Shown here piece by piece: positions 36,229 through 44,937 of a stretch of 64,000 nucleotides of DNA. The translations under genes and the position numbers were made by a program. Under the pieces are notes generated by a model. It was not told the origin of the DNA. It searched no databases and saw nothing but the letters and a program-made list of their open reading frames with translations. Source of the stretch: Amycolatopsis nigrescens CSC17Ta-90 (GTDB lineage: Bacteria > Actinomycetota > Actinomycetes > Mycobacteriales > Pseudonocardiaceae). The DNA lies in assembly GCF_000384315.1 (NCBI RefSeq), contig NZ_ARVW01000001.1:5084157-5148156 (forward strand). The letters are read 5' to 3'. How positions within the stretch are numbered: position 1 is the stretch's first letter; every line of letters starts with the position of its first letter.

Positions 36229-38307
36229 GTGAGCAACACCGATCTTTTGAGCGGGGACGTGGAAAGCCAGGCGGCATCGGCAGGTGACGCCGGAGCAGGG
36301 GAGGGCACCACGGCCACGCCGAAGCGCCGCACCGGCGGGTTGTCCGGCATGGTCATCGCTGACCTGCGGGAACTCGCTACCGAACTCGGCGTCGGCGACA
36401 CCGGCGGAATGCGCAAGGGAGACCTGATCGCCGCGATCCGGGAACGCCAGGGCAAGAGCAAGCGCCGCACCGCGGCCAACGACACGCTGCCGCTGGAGGG
36501 CATCGACGGCGGCAAGTCGGAGAAGGCCGAGAAGACCGAGGAGCCGAAGGCGCGCACCAGGGCCACGCGTGCGCAGCAGGCCCCGGCCGCCGCGCCCGAC
36601 GCCGAGGCACCGGCCAAGCCGGCCGCCGAGCAGCCGGTGCAGTCCGAGCAGCCGGTGCAGGCAGTGCGGGCTGTGCAGGCTCCGGCCGCCGAGGCGGCAT
36701 CCGCCCCTGCCACCGCGCCGTCCGAGTCCGCACCGGCGGAGAAGCCGTCCGGCGATGGCGGCCAGCAGGAAGGCCAGCAGCGCGAGGAAGGCGGCCGCAG
36801 CCGTCGCCGTCGCGGCTCCAACCGGTCCGCGGGCGCCCCCGAGGGCGGTCAGTCCGAGGAGCGCGGCCAGCGGTCCGGCGAACGCTCCGAAGGCGGGGAC
36901 CAGCGGCGGCAGAACGACCGCCAGGGCAACCGCGGTGGCCAGGAGTCCGGTCGCGGCGGGGACAACCGGGACAACCGGGGTGACCGCAACCAGGACAACC
37001 GCGGCCAGCAGGGCAACCGCGGCCAGGACACCGGACGTGGCGGCGGCCAGGACGACGACGAGGACGGCGGCGGCCGTCGCGGCCGCCGGTTCCGCGACCG
37101 GCGTCGTCGTGGCAGCGGTGGCGGTGGCCGTGAAGGCGGCAGCCCGGACACCGAGATCCGCGAGGACGACGTGCTGCTCCCGGTCGCCGGGATCCTGGAC
37201 GTGCTGGACAACTACGCGTTCGTGCGTACTTCCGGGTACCTCGCCGGGCCGAACGATGTGTACGTCTCGCTTTCGCTGGTCCGCAAGTTCGGCCTGCGCC
37301 GCGGTGACGCGATCACCGGCGTGGTCCGCCAGCCGCGGGACGGCGAGCAGCAGCGGCAGAAGTTCAACCCGCTGGTGCGTGTGGACAGCATCAACGGTCT
37401 GGAGCCGGACGCGGCCAAGAAGCGCGCGGAATTCACCAAGCTGACCCCGCTGTACCCGAACGAGCGCCTGCGGCTGGAGACCGAGTCGCACAAGCTCACC
37501 ACCAGGGTGATCGACCTGGTGATGCCGGTGGGCAAGGGGCAGCGCGCGCTGATCGTGTCGCCGCCGAAGGCCGGTAAGACCACGATCATGCAGGACATCG
37601 CGAACGCGATCACCACCAACAACCCGGAGTGCCACCTGATGGTGGTGCTGGTGGACGAGCGCCCGGAAGAGGTCACCGACATGCAGCGGTCGGTGAAGGG
37701 CGAGGTCATCGCCTCCACCTTCGACCGCCAGCCGTCCGACCACACCTCGGTCGCCGAGCTCGCCATCGAGCGCGCCAAGCGCCTGGTGGAGATGGGCATG
37801 GACGTGGTCGTGCTGCTCGACTCGATCACCCGCCTCGGCCGTGCCTACAACCTGGCGGCCCCGGCGTCCGGCCGGATCCTTTCCGGTGGTGTCGACTCGA
37901 CGGCGCTGTTCCCGCCGAAGCGGTTCCTCGGTGCGGCGCGGAACATCGAGAACGGCGGCTCGCTGACGATCTTCGCCACCGCGATGGTGGAGACCGGTTC
38001 CACCGGTGACACGGTGATCTTCGAGGAGTTCAAGGGCACCGGTAACGCGGAGCTCAAGCTGGACCGCAAGATCGCCGAGCGGCGGGTGTTCCCCGCGGTG
38101 GACGTCAACCCGTCCAGCACCCGTAAGGAAGAGCTGCTGCTGCCGCCGGACGAGCTGGCCGTGGTGCACAAGCTGAACCGAGTGCTGCACGCGTTGGACT
38201 CGCAGCAGGCGATCGATCTGCTGATCTCCAGGCTGCGCAAGACGAAGACCAACATCGAGTTCCTGATGCAGGTCTCCAAGACAGCCCTCGGCCCGGACGA
38301 GGACTAA
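36229..38307 (+). CDS. rho: Transcription termination factor Rho
   Basis: Hexameric RNA helicase that ends transcription. At 692 residues it is much longer than the E. coli protein because of an N-terminal insertion (about residues 75-300) that is first Ala/Pro/Glu-rich and then full of Arg, Gly, Asp, Asn and Gln, as in other actinobacterial Rho proteins. The RNA-binding region (GILDVLDNYAFVRTSGYL) and the ATPase core follow: P-loop VSPPKAGKTTIM near 443-453, Walker B VVLLDSITRLGRAYN, and the Q/R-loop GGSLTIFATAMVETGS. The GTG at 36229 has AGGAAGG upstream. Confidence 0.97.
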   Translation: MSNTDLLSGDVESQAASAGDAGAGEGTTATPKRRTGGLSGMVIADLRELATELGVGDTGGMRKGDLIAAIRERQGKSKRRTAANDTLPLEGIDGGKSEKAEKTEEPKARTRATRAQQAPAAAPDAEAPAKPAAEQPVQSEQPVQAVRAVQAPAAEAASAPATAPSESAPAEKPSGDGGQQEGQQREEGGRSRRRRGSNRSAGAPEGGQSEERGQRSGERSEGGDQRRQNDRQGNRGGQESGRGGDNRDNRGDRNQDNRGQQGNRGQDTGRGGGQDDDEDGGGRRGRRFRDRRRRGSGGGGREGGSPDTEIREDDVLLPVAGILDVLDNYAFVRTSGYLAGPNDVYVSLSLVRKFGLRRGDAITGVVRQPRDGEQQRQKFNPLVRVDSINGLEPDAAKKRAEFTKLTPLYPNERLRLETESHKLTTRVIDLVMPVGKGQRALIVSPPKAGKTTIMQDIANAITTNNPECHLMVVLVDERPEEVTDMQRSVKGEVIASTFDRQPSDHTSVAELAIERAKRLVEMGMDVVVLLDSITRLGRAYNLAAPASGRILSGGVDSTALFPPKRFLGAARNIENGGSLTIFATAMVETGSTGDTVIFEEFKGTGNAELKLDRKIAERRVFPAVDVNPSSTRKEELLLPPDELAVVHKLNRVLHALDSQQAIDLLISRLRKTKTNIEFLMQVSKTALGPDED

Positions 38308-38316
38308 CGCTCAACT

Positions 38317-38373
38317 ATGCAGTGAAGGCCACCTTGCCTGCGTTCAACGCAGGCAAGGTGGCCTTCACTGCAT
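38317..38373. terminator. Perfect 28-bp inverted repeat after rho
   Basis: Two 28-base arms (38317-38344 and 38346-38373) are exact reverse complements with a single base between them. They lie between the convergent rho and CHAP-protein genes, so a bidirectional terminator is the simplest role. The length and perfection exceed what termination needs. Confidence 0.8.
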
Positions 38374-38386
38374 CCGGGGCGGGGAG

Positions 38387-38932
38387 CTAGGGGCGCGGGA
38401 CGGCGGCCGGGGTCCAGCCGCGGTAGGCGTTGAAGTAGTTCACGCTGGACGCGTGGCCGATCTTGCCGCCGATGCTGGTGGCGTAGATGCCGCCGTTGCC
38501 GTCCGCGATGCCGACATGGCCGTACTGGCTGATGTTCCAGTAGACGAACGCGCCGAGCGGCGGCTTGCTGCCGTCGGTGTGCTTGGGGCTCGCGCCGTTC
38601 CAGTGCGCGTTGGCAGACGCCCAGACGCCGGTGGTGCCGTAGGCGTTCTCGACCGCCTTTTCGCAGAGGCCCTGCCAGCCGGTGCTGCCCATGTGGTTCT
38701 TGTACCACTGGATCGCGCCGGCCGGCGTGCCGTCGCCGGCGCCGAGCACGGACAGTTCGCTTTCCGGCACCGTGCTGAAGGTGCCGGCCGCCGGGTTGAT
38801 GTCCGCCGCGGTGATCTCGGTGCCGGTGGGGGCCGTGACGGCGCCGCCGGTGGCTGGGGCGGCCACCATAGCGGCGGCCACGACGGCGGCCACGGCCATT
38901 GGCTTGGCGAGTGCGGTCAGCAGGTTGCGCAT
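38387..38932 (-). CDS. Secreted CHAP/NlpC-like cell-wall protein
   Basis: A 181-residue exported protein. The N-terminus is a signal peptide (MRNLLTALAKPMAVAAVVAAAMVAAP). The mature part has LCEKAVENAYG with a candidate catalytic Cys, then PPLGAFVYWNISQYGHVGIADG with the His and following polar residues of CHAP/NlpC-P60-like cysteine peptidases. It may trim peptidoglycan. The ATG at 38930-38932 follows AGGAAGGCGG; the long upstream open frame is non-coding leader. It converges on rho. Confidence 0.75.
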   Translation of the reverse strand: MRNLLTALAKPMAVAAVVAAAMVAAPATGGAVTAPTGTEITAADINPAAGTFSTVPESELSVLGAGDGTPAGAIQWYKNHMGSTGWQGLCEKAVENAYGTTGVWASANAHWNGASPKHTDGSKPPLGAFVYWNISQYGHVGIADGNGGIYATSIGGKIGHASSVNYFNAYRGWTPAAVPRP

Positions 38933-38952
38933 TGCTCCGCCTTCCTCTCTCA

Positions 38953-39009
38953 GGGTCAGAAAATCACTGACCCGGCCGAGGGTGGCCGTGCGCCGTACAA
39001 ATGTTGTAC
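38953..39009 (-). promoter_or_regulatory. Leader hairpin and inverted repeat before the CHAP gene
   Basis: A GGGTCAG/CTGACCC hairpin (38953-38973) sits about 20 bases before the start codon, and GTACAA-N3-TTGTAC (38995-39009) lies just upstream. The second could be a regulator operator; the first could affect translation or termination. I see no full riboswitch. Confidence 0.45.
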
Positions 39010-39185
39010 ACAGCAGGTACATGGTTGACGACTCAAGGTGTCCCTTTTGTGAGGTACGCGCGGGGAATACCTGCTCACGGGGGTGCGTTGACGCTGGCGT
39101 CAGCCCGTCTGGCAGAATCATCCGCTGACGTCCGGCTCCGGTTCACCCCAGTTCGGGGACCCGGCGGCCACAGAGAGAGGACACC

Positions 39186-39413
39186 ATGAAGAGCGGTATT
39201 CACCCCGAGTACGTGGTCACCACCGTGACCTGCGGCTGCGGCAACACCTTCACCACCCGTAGCACCAAGACCTCCGGCGAAATCCACGCCGACATCTGCT
39301 CGAACTGCCACCCGTTCTACACCGGCAAGCAGAAGATTCTGGACACCGGTGGCCGGGTCGCCCGGTTCGAGGCGCGCTACGGCAAGCGGCAGAAGAAAGC
39401 CGACGCCAACTAG
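39186..39413 (+). CDS. rpmE: 50S ribosomal protein L31, zinc-binding form
   Basis: The 75-residue protein starts [10 protein letters not shown] and has [14 protein letters not shown] and [15 protein letters not shown]. The CxC and CxxC pairs are the zinc-binding C+ form of L31. The position between rho and prfA is the conserved one in actinobacteria. A strong terminator follows. Confidence 0.97.
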   Translation: MKSGIHPEYVVTTVTCGCGNTFTTRSTKTSGEIHADICSNCHPFYTGKQKILDTGGRVARFEARYGKRQKKADAN

Positions 39414-39422
39414 CTTCACCCA

Positions 39423-39462
39423 CGGCGCCCATTCCCGGCTGGGAGTGGGCGCCGTTTTTCTT
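39423..39462 (+). terminator. Intrinsic terminator after rpmE
   Basis: CGGCGCCCA (39423-39431) pairs with TGGGCGCCG (39446-39454), followed at once by a run of five T. It is a textbook intrinsic terminator ten bases after the rpmE stop. Confidence 0.92.
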
Positions 39463-39507
39463 GCCGGCGGACCTGCCGACCAACGTGGCCGAGAAGGGGT
39501 GTGAGCT

Positions 39508-40575
39508 GTGGATTCGAATTCCCTGCGGGGGCTGCTCGACGAGCACGCGGAGCTGGAGAAGCAGCTCGCGGACCCGGCTGTGCATGCCGACCAGGCCCGC
39601 GCGCGCAAGCTGGGCCGGCGCTACGCCGAGTTGTCGCCGGTGGTCAAGGTGATCGGCGAGCTGGACGGCGCGCGGGAGGATTTCGCCGCGGCCAAGGAGC
39701 TCGGCGCCGAGGACCCGGCGTTCGCGGCCGAGGCCGAGGAGATCGGCGCCCGGATTCCGGCGCTGGAGACCAGGCTGACCGAGCTGCTGCTGCCGCGCGA
39801 CCCGTACGACGCCTCCGACGTGGTGATGGAGATCAAGTCGGGCGAGGGCGGCGAGGAGTCCGCGCTGTTCGCCGGCGATCTGCTGCGCATGTACCTGCGC
39901 TACGCCGAGCGGCACGGCTGGAAGGCCGAGGTGCTGGACTCGGTGGACTCCGATCTCGGCGGCTTCAAGGACGCCACGGTGTCGATCAAGAGCCGGGGCG
40001 CCGACGCGGACGGCGTGTGGGCCAGGCTCAAGTTCGAAGGCGGGGTGCACCGGGTGCAGCGGGTGCCCGCGACCGAGTCGCAGGGCCGCATCCACACCTC
40101 CGCGGCCGGGGTGCTGATCTATCCGGAGCCGGAGGAGGTCGAGGTGGAGATCGACCCCAACGACCTGCGCATCGACGTGTTCCGGTCGTCCGGGCCCGGC
40201 GGGCAGAGCGTGAACACCACCGACTCGGCGGTCCGGATCACGCACCTGCCGACCGGGATCGTGGTGTCCTGCCAGAACGAGAAGTCGCAGATCCAGAACA
40301 GGGCGCGGGCGATCCAGGTGCTCCAGGCGCGGCTGCAGGCGATCGCCGAGGAGGAGGCCGCGGCCAAGGCGTCGGACGCCAGGCGTTCCCAGGTCCGCAC
40401 GGTGGACCGGTCCGAGCGGGTGCGCACGTACAACTTCGCGGAGAACCGGATCGCCGACCACCGGGTGAACTACAAGGCGTACAACCTGGACCAGGTGCTC
40501 GACGGCGACCTCGACGGGGTGCTCGACGCGCTGATCACCGCCGACCGCGAAGAACGTCTCGCCGCGCACGCCTGA
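39508..40575 (+). CDS. prfA: Peptide chain release factor 1
   Basis: Releases finished proteins at UAA and UAG codons. The GGQ catalytic motif lies in [19 protein letters not shown], and the family blocks [18 protein letters not shown] and [17 protein letters not shown] are intact; the 355-residue length is normal. The GTG at 39508 has a GAGAAGGGG ribosome site. It is substrate of the PrmC methylase encoded nearby, although the LLM gene now lies between them. Confidence 0.96.
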   Translation: MDSNSLRGLLDEHAELEKQLADPAVHADQARARKLGRRYAELSPVVKVIGELDGAREDFAAAKELGAEDPAFAAEAEEIGARIPALETRLTELLLPRDPYDASDVVMEIKSGEGGEESALFAGDLLRMYLRYAERHGWKAEVLDSVDSDLGGFKDATVSIKSRGADADGVWARLKFEGGVHRVQRVPATESQGRIHTSAAGVLIYPEPEEVEVEIDPNDLRIDVFRSSGPGGQSVNTTDSAVRITHLPTGIVVSCQNEKSQIQNRARAIQVLQARLQAIAEEEAAAKASDARRSQVRTVDRSERVRTYNFAENRIADHRVNYKAYNLDQVLDGDLDGVLDALITADREERLAAHA

Positions 40576-40581
40576 CTTCCC

Positions 40582-40637
40582 GGCAAATAGCCGGCTTTTC
40601 GCCCTTACGCCAAAGGGCAAATAGTCGGCTATTTGCC
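40582..40637. repeat. Dispersed palindrome, copy 1
   Basis: Arms at 40582-40606 and 40613-40637 pair over 25 bases with four mismatches. Each arm begins with GGCAAATAGCCG or its complement. A closely related palindrome lies at 60257-60312. It sits between convergent prfA and the LLM gene and provides the stop codon of the latter, so it may also serve as a terminator. Confidence 0.8.
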
Positions 40638-41438
40638 CAAGGTGGCGGCGAACTCGGCCATGCGGTCCGCGAAACCGGACTCTTCGCCGAACCAGACGGC
40701 CAGTGCGTCCGCACCGGCTTCGGCGAACCGATGTGCTTCGTCGACGGCCTTGGCCAGCTCGCTTTTGCCGCCGCGCCAAGCGATCCTGGTGCTCACCCGA
40801 ATGTCGCGTGTGGACAGTTCGCGGATGCGCGCGACATTCCGGGTGAACCCGGCCGGGTCGAGCGCGAAGCCCTGCCACTCGTCGGCCAGTGCCGCCGCCC
40901 GCTTCAGCGCGTGTTCCGAAGTGCCGCCCACCATGATCGGTATTTCGCGAAGCGGCTGCGGGCCGAAGAGCCCGGACGAATGGCCGTAGAACCGTCCTTC
41001 GAACCGGCCGCCGCCGCGGAACAGGTGCCGTAGCAACGAGATTCCCTCGTCCGTCCTGGCGCCCCTCGTGTGGAAGTCCGCGCCCACGCTGGCGAACTCC
41101 GTGCGGTCCCAGCCGATCCCGAGGCCGAGCGTGAGCCGCTGCCCGGCGAGCCTGTCCAAAGTGGCCGCTTGCTTGGCCACCACGAACGGGTTCCGCATCG
41201 GCAGTACTAGCACCGAGGTGCCGAGCCCGATCGTGCTCGTCCTGGCCGCCAGGTACGAGAGGGTCACCAGCGGCTCGTACACCCCGCCGTAGACGTCGTC
41301 GTGCCCGGTTGGCGGCAGCAGATGGTCCGGCAGCCACGCCATCCGGTATCCCAGCCGTTCGGCCTCCACGCCGAGCTCCACCGGGCGTTGAGCGTCCATT
41401 GTGGATGATTCGTCCGGCAGTACCACCTGCAGCTCCAT
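40629..41438 (-). CDS. LLM-class (F420-dependent) oxidoreductase
   Basis: Luciferase-like TIM-barrel oxidoreductase of 269 residues, probably using F420 or FMN. Family features are GYRMAWLPDHLLPP, IGLGTSVLVLPMRNPFVVAKQAATLD, LTLGLGIGWDRTEF and PIMVGGTSEHALKRAA. The ATG at 41436-41438 is chosen because the barrel starts there (MELQVVLPDES). The substrate is unknown. Its last codons and stop fall in the dispersed palindrome. Confidence 0.87.
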   Translation of the reverse strand: MELQVVLPDESSTMDAQRPVELGVEAERLGYRMAWLPDHLLPPTGHDDVYGGVYEPLVTLSYLAARTSTIGLGTSVLVLPMRNPFVVAKQAATLDRLAGQRLTLGLGIGWDRTEFASVGADFHTRGARTDEGISLLRHLFRGGGRFEGRFYGHSSGLFGPQPLREIPIMVGGTSEHALKRAAALADEWQGFALDPAGFTRNVARIRELSTRDIRVSTRIAWRGGKSELAKAVDEAHRFAEAGADALAVWFGEESGFADRMAEFAATLGK

Positions 41439-41866
41439 GCCACGACGGTAAACCTTTACACGGATGTGAAGGTCAAGCCGGGAATGACGTGGGTCACACG
41501 CACCCGGGGAGCTGGTGCCCGGGTGACCCAGCATTCCCCTCCCGGCGCTGGGGCACCCGGACGTGGTGATCATCGCCCGCCCGTCGCCGCCGGGCATCTG
41601 TACCAGCCGGTATCCACCGTCCAGGTGACGGCGAACGGCTGGTCAAATAGGTGGACCCCGGCGTCGAGGGGGGAACGCGCCGGGGTCCGCGCCCGAGCCA
41701 AAAGGGGAGGTGGCTCAAGGGCGTACTGATCTTAGACACTTCCGGGCCGGAAGTAGTAGGCCACGAACGGGTGCGTTTGCAACTGTTGACACCGTGACCG
41801 GCCGCGGAGCCGACTCGCCGGGCAGGCCGCCGCTGCCAAATCCGCAGGTGTGCCAGGCTGGACGCT
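41439..41866. other. Gap between LLM gene and prmC, with a strong hairpin
   Basis: No gene is seen in these 428 bases. GGACCCCGGCG (41653-41663) pairs perfectly with CGCCGGGGTCC (41678-41688) around a 14-base loop, a terminator-like structure between two divergent genes. Promoters for both flanking genes must lie here. A TTGACA lies near 41785, without a convincing partner. Confidence 0.5.
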
Positions 41867-42736
41867 GTGAAGCGACAACCCTTGCGTCTGGCGATCATGG
41901 AGGCGACCCGGATACTCGAGGAAGCCGGTGTCGCCTCTCCGCGGAACGACGCCGAGTTGCTCGCGGCGCATGTGCTCGGCGTGGACCGCGGCAGGCTGCC
42001 GCTGGTACCGCTGGTCGACCCGCCGGTGGTGGAGGCGATCGGCCAGCTGGTCGCGCGGCGGGCGAAGCGGGTGCCGCTGCAGCACCTCACCGGCTGGGCC
42101 GCGCTCGGCGGCATCACCGTCTCGGTCGGCGCCGGGGTGTTCACCCCCCGGCCCGAGACCGAGCTGCTGCTGGAGTGGGGACTCGGCGTGCTCAAGGGCC
42201 GCGAGTACCCGGTGGTGGTCGACCTGTGCACCGGCTCCGGCGCGCTCGCGCTGGCCGTGGCGCACGCCAGGCCGGACGCCGTGGTCTACGCGGTGGACAT
42301 CGACCCGAAGGCGCTGGCCTGGGCGAGGCACAACGCCGAGCAGCGGGTCGCCGAGGGGGACACGCACATCCGGCTCTACTCCGGCGATATCGGGGACAGC
42401 ACGATGTTCGCCGAGCTGGACGGTTTGGTGGACCTGGTGCTGTGCAACCCGCCGTACGTGCCGGAGGGCACCGCGGTGCCGCCGGAGGTCTCCGAGCACG
42501 ACCCCGCGCACGCGGTTTTCGCCGGGGACGGCGGGCTGGCCGTGATCAGGTCCGCGGTCGCGGCCGCGGCCCGGCTGCTGCGGCCCGGCGGCGGGCTGGC
42601 GATCGAGCACGACGACACCCAGGGCACCGCGGTGCCCGCGCTGCTCAGGACCCGCCGGGTGCTCACCGACGTGGCAGGTCACGCCGACCTCGCCGGGCGC
42701 CCGCGGTTCGTGACGGCCCGGCGGAGCGCGCGGTAG
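41867..42736 (+). CDS. prmC: Peptide chain release factor N5-glutamine methyltransferase
   Basis: Methylates the glutamine of the GGQ motif in release factors. The SAM site is VVVDLCTGSGALALAVA and the catalytic motif is LVLCNPPYVPEG. GVFTPRPETELLLEW and the helical N-terminal factor-binding domain are typical of PrmC. The GTG at 41867 gives a normal 289-residue protein. Confidence 0.94.
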   Translation: MKRQPLRLAIMEATRILEEAGVASPRNDAELLAAHVLGVDRGRLPLVPLVDPPVVEAIGQLVARRAKRVPLQHLTGWAALGGITVSVGAGVFTPRPETELLLEWGLGVLKGREYPVVVDLCTGSGALALAVAHARPDAVVYAVDIDPKALAWARHNAEQRVAEGDTHIRLYSGDIGDSTMFAELDGLVDLVLCNPPYVPEGTAVPPEVSEHDPAHAVFAGDGGLAVIRSAVAAAARLLRPGGGLAIEHDDTQGTAVPALLRTRRVLTDVAGHADLAGRPRFVTARRSAR

Positions 42737-42862
42737 CCGTTTCGTTCGCGGGCAAATGACTCGGCAACCTACGCCTAAAGGCCGTTGTGGCGCGCTGACC
42801 CCGCTTCCTACGCTCGCTCAAGTGGCTGCCGGATGTGGCGGCCCGTTTCACGAGGAGCTGTG

Positions 42863-44872
42863 ATGCGACCATCCGGCCGTCGACCACGCACGACCCCACA
42901 CCGGGCGCGGAGAGTGAGAATCTTCTCGGTGCTGGGGACGCTGGTCCTGCTTAGCGCGCTGATGAGCACTACCGCGGTCGCCCAGGCCGCTGGCCGGGAC
43001 TGGCCAGGGCCGATCGACTCGTCCCGGTGGGAGAACCAGGACGACATGACCTGGGACGACTACCGCAAGGTGCCTGGCACGGACTGGGCCAACCCGGACC
43101 TGAAGGCGACCGAACGGACCTTCAAGGGCGCGGTCGTGCTGGCCGACTACCCCGACGAGAACTTCGCCGTCACCCAGCCGCCGCACTCCACCGTCTTCGG
43201 GAACCCGACCACGGAGGCGAGCAACATCCCGCGGGAACAGGTGGCGAAGTACTACCAGGACTTCCTGAACAAACCGCAGGCCCTCAACCGCGGGCACACC
43301 ATCAACGAGTACTGGATGGAGGACTCCGGCGGCAGGCTCGGGGTCGAGCTGACCGCGTTCGGCCCGTACCGGATGCCGGGCAAGTCGTTCGAGTACGGCA
43401 TGGACTTCCAGGACGCCTGCCCGCCGGGCGGGAACTGCGAGCGCGACCTGCGCGCCGACGCCGGCGCGGCGTGGAAGGCCGACGTCGGTGAGCCGGAGAC
43501 CAAGAAGTACGACTTCATCTTCTACCTGTCCGCCGGCCAGGACGAGAGCTCGACCTGGCAGGAGTTCGGCGAGATGAAGTTCGGTGCCAAGGAGAACGTG
43601 CCCGCCGAATTCGGTCCCGGCGTTGCAGGGCAGCACAACTGGGCCGACACCCGGTATGTGCCGTGGACCTCCTGGAAGTCGGCGGCCTCGATCTGGCCGA
43701 ACGCGCGGACCGGTTCGTCCACCCAGGCGGAGAGCTCCGGGCAGGGGGTTTTCGCGCACGAGTTCAGCCATATTCTCGGTATCGGCGACAACTACAACAA
43801 CCCGTTCGGCACACCCGCTTCCCGTTCGTACACCGGGCCGTGGGAAATGCTTTCGCGAGGCAGTTTCAACGGACCGGGCGGCACGCACACCCGGTGGAAG
43901 ATCCCGGCCACCCAGGGCGGTTCGATGGGGGCGCAGCACATGCTGCGCAACAAGCTGAAGCTGAAGATCGTCGCACCGGAGGACGTGCTGCAGCTCGACC
44001 GCGACCAGCTGGCCGACAGCGGGCCGGTCTCGGCCAGGATCACCGCCAGGGCGGCGGAGCCGAAACCGGGCGCCTACGCCGGTATCAACATCAAGCTGCC
44101 CGGTGGGGACAAATCGCCGAAATGCGATCGCAAAACCGATCCGTTGTGCGACGGCGGCGGTTACCACAATTACACGGTCGAGGTGGTGGACCGGATGGGC
44201 TCGGACTCGTTCGCGCCGGATTCCGGGGTGCTGATCGCCAAGACCAAGAACGAGGACAACGCGCCGTTCGAATGGATCGTGGACGCGAACCCGAAGGACA
44301 TCGGGATCACCGACTACACCAAGCCGGACGGCACCCCGGTCAAGGTGACCATCGGTGACCAGCGGCAGCTCAACGACGCGGCGTTCAAGGCCGGCACCGA
44401 GGCGGCGGCCACCTACCAGTACACCGACGAGGCCAACCGGCTGCGGTTCCTGGTCTCGGACGTGCAGCGCGACCGCCAGGGCGTGCTGTCGTACACGGTC
44501 ACCGTCGGGTCGCTGGACGGGGCCGGGGACCAGGCCAGGGGCGTGGCGCTGTGGCCGTCGCTGCCGGCCTACGCCTTCGGCGGGCTGGCGACCTGCCAGT
44601 TCCCGGTGGTCAACACCGGCCAGGCGAACGGGGTGGCGGCGCCGTTCGACACCGACACCTACCGGCTGAGCGCGAGCACGTCCTCGAAGGGCTGGCAGGT
44701 GAAGCTGCCGAACGAGCTCGTCACGGCGAAGTTCGGCGACCGCGCGACGGCCGCCGTGCACGCCAAGCGCGCACAGGGCGGTGCCCACATCGGCACCGTC
44801 GCGCTGACCGCCACGTCCGTCGCCGACCCGAGCAAGACCGCCACGTCGGTCTGCACGGCCTTCGGCTACTGA
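42863..44872 (+). CDS. Secreted M6-family metalloprotease (immune inhibitor A-like)
   Basis: A 669-residue exported zinc protease. A twin-Arg-containing basic N-terminus and hydrophobic stretch (FSVLGTLVLLSALMSTTAVAQAAG) form a signal peptide. The catalytic motif is GVFAHEFSHILGIGDNY (HEFSH, with the downstream Asp), followed by SYTGPWEMLSRGSFNGPGG with the Met-turn. The C-terminal half is a beta-rich domain that may bind substrate. The ATG at 42863 has GAGGAG seven bases upstream. It is inserted in the conserved prmC-sua5 neighbourhood. The natural substrate is unknown. Confidence 0.9.
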   Translation: MRPSGRRPRTTPHRARRVRIFSVLGTLVLLSALMSTTAVAQAAGRDWPGPIDSSRWENQDDMTWDDYRKVPGTDWANPDLKATERTFKGAVVLADYPDENFAVTQPPHSTVFGNPTTEASNIPREQVAKYYQDFLNKPQALNRGHTINEYWMEDSGGRLGVELTAFGPYRMPGKSFEYGMDFQDACPPGGNCERDLRADAGAAWKADVGEPETKKYDFIFYLSAGQDESSTWQEFGEMKFGAKENVPAEFGPGVAGQHNWADTRYVPWTSWKSAASIWPNARTGSSTQAESSGQGVFAHEFSHILGIGDNYNNPFGTPASRSYTGPWEMLSRGSFNGPGGTHTRWKIPATQGGSMGAQHMLRNKLKLKIVAPEDVLQLDRDQLADSGPVSARITARAAEPKPGAYAGINIKLPGGDKSPKCDRKTDPLCDGGGYHNYTVEVVDRMGSDSFAPDSGVLIAKTKNEDNAPFEWIVDANPKDIGITDYTKPDGTPVKVTIGDQRQLNDAAFKAGTEAAATYQYTDEANRLRFLVSDVQRDRQGVLSYTVTVGSLDGAGDQARGVALWPSLPAYAFGGLATCQFPVVNTGQANGVAAPFDTDTYRLSASTSSKGWQVKLPNELVTAKFGDRATAAVHAKRAQGGAHIGTVALTATSVADPSKTATSVCTAFGY

Positions 44873-44880
44873 CTGCGTCC

Positions 44881-44910
44881 GCGCCCCACGCACACGCGTG
44901 TGTGGGGCGC
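44881..44910 (+). terminator. Hairpin after the M6 protease gene
   Basis: GCGCCCCA pairs with TGGGGCGC, with an inner CACACG/CGTGTG stem and a two-base bulge. It starts eight bases after the protease stop and lies before the sua5 promoter. No T-run is present. Confidence 0.7.
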
Positions 44911-44924
44911 GGGGTACGCGGGGC

Positions 44925-44930
44925 TAGGCT
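44925..44930 (+). promoter_or_regulatory. Leaderless promoter -10 of sua5
   Basis: TAGGCT lies seven bases before the ATG at 44938, which lacks a ribosome site; this suggests a leaderless message. Confidence 0.5.
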
Positions 44931-44937
44931 CGGGCGC

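Noticed and set aside
42745-42790. Third copy of the GGCAAATAGCC palindrome after prmC
   Set aside because: Only GGGCAAAT is shared and there is no matching inverted arm, so it is not counted.
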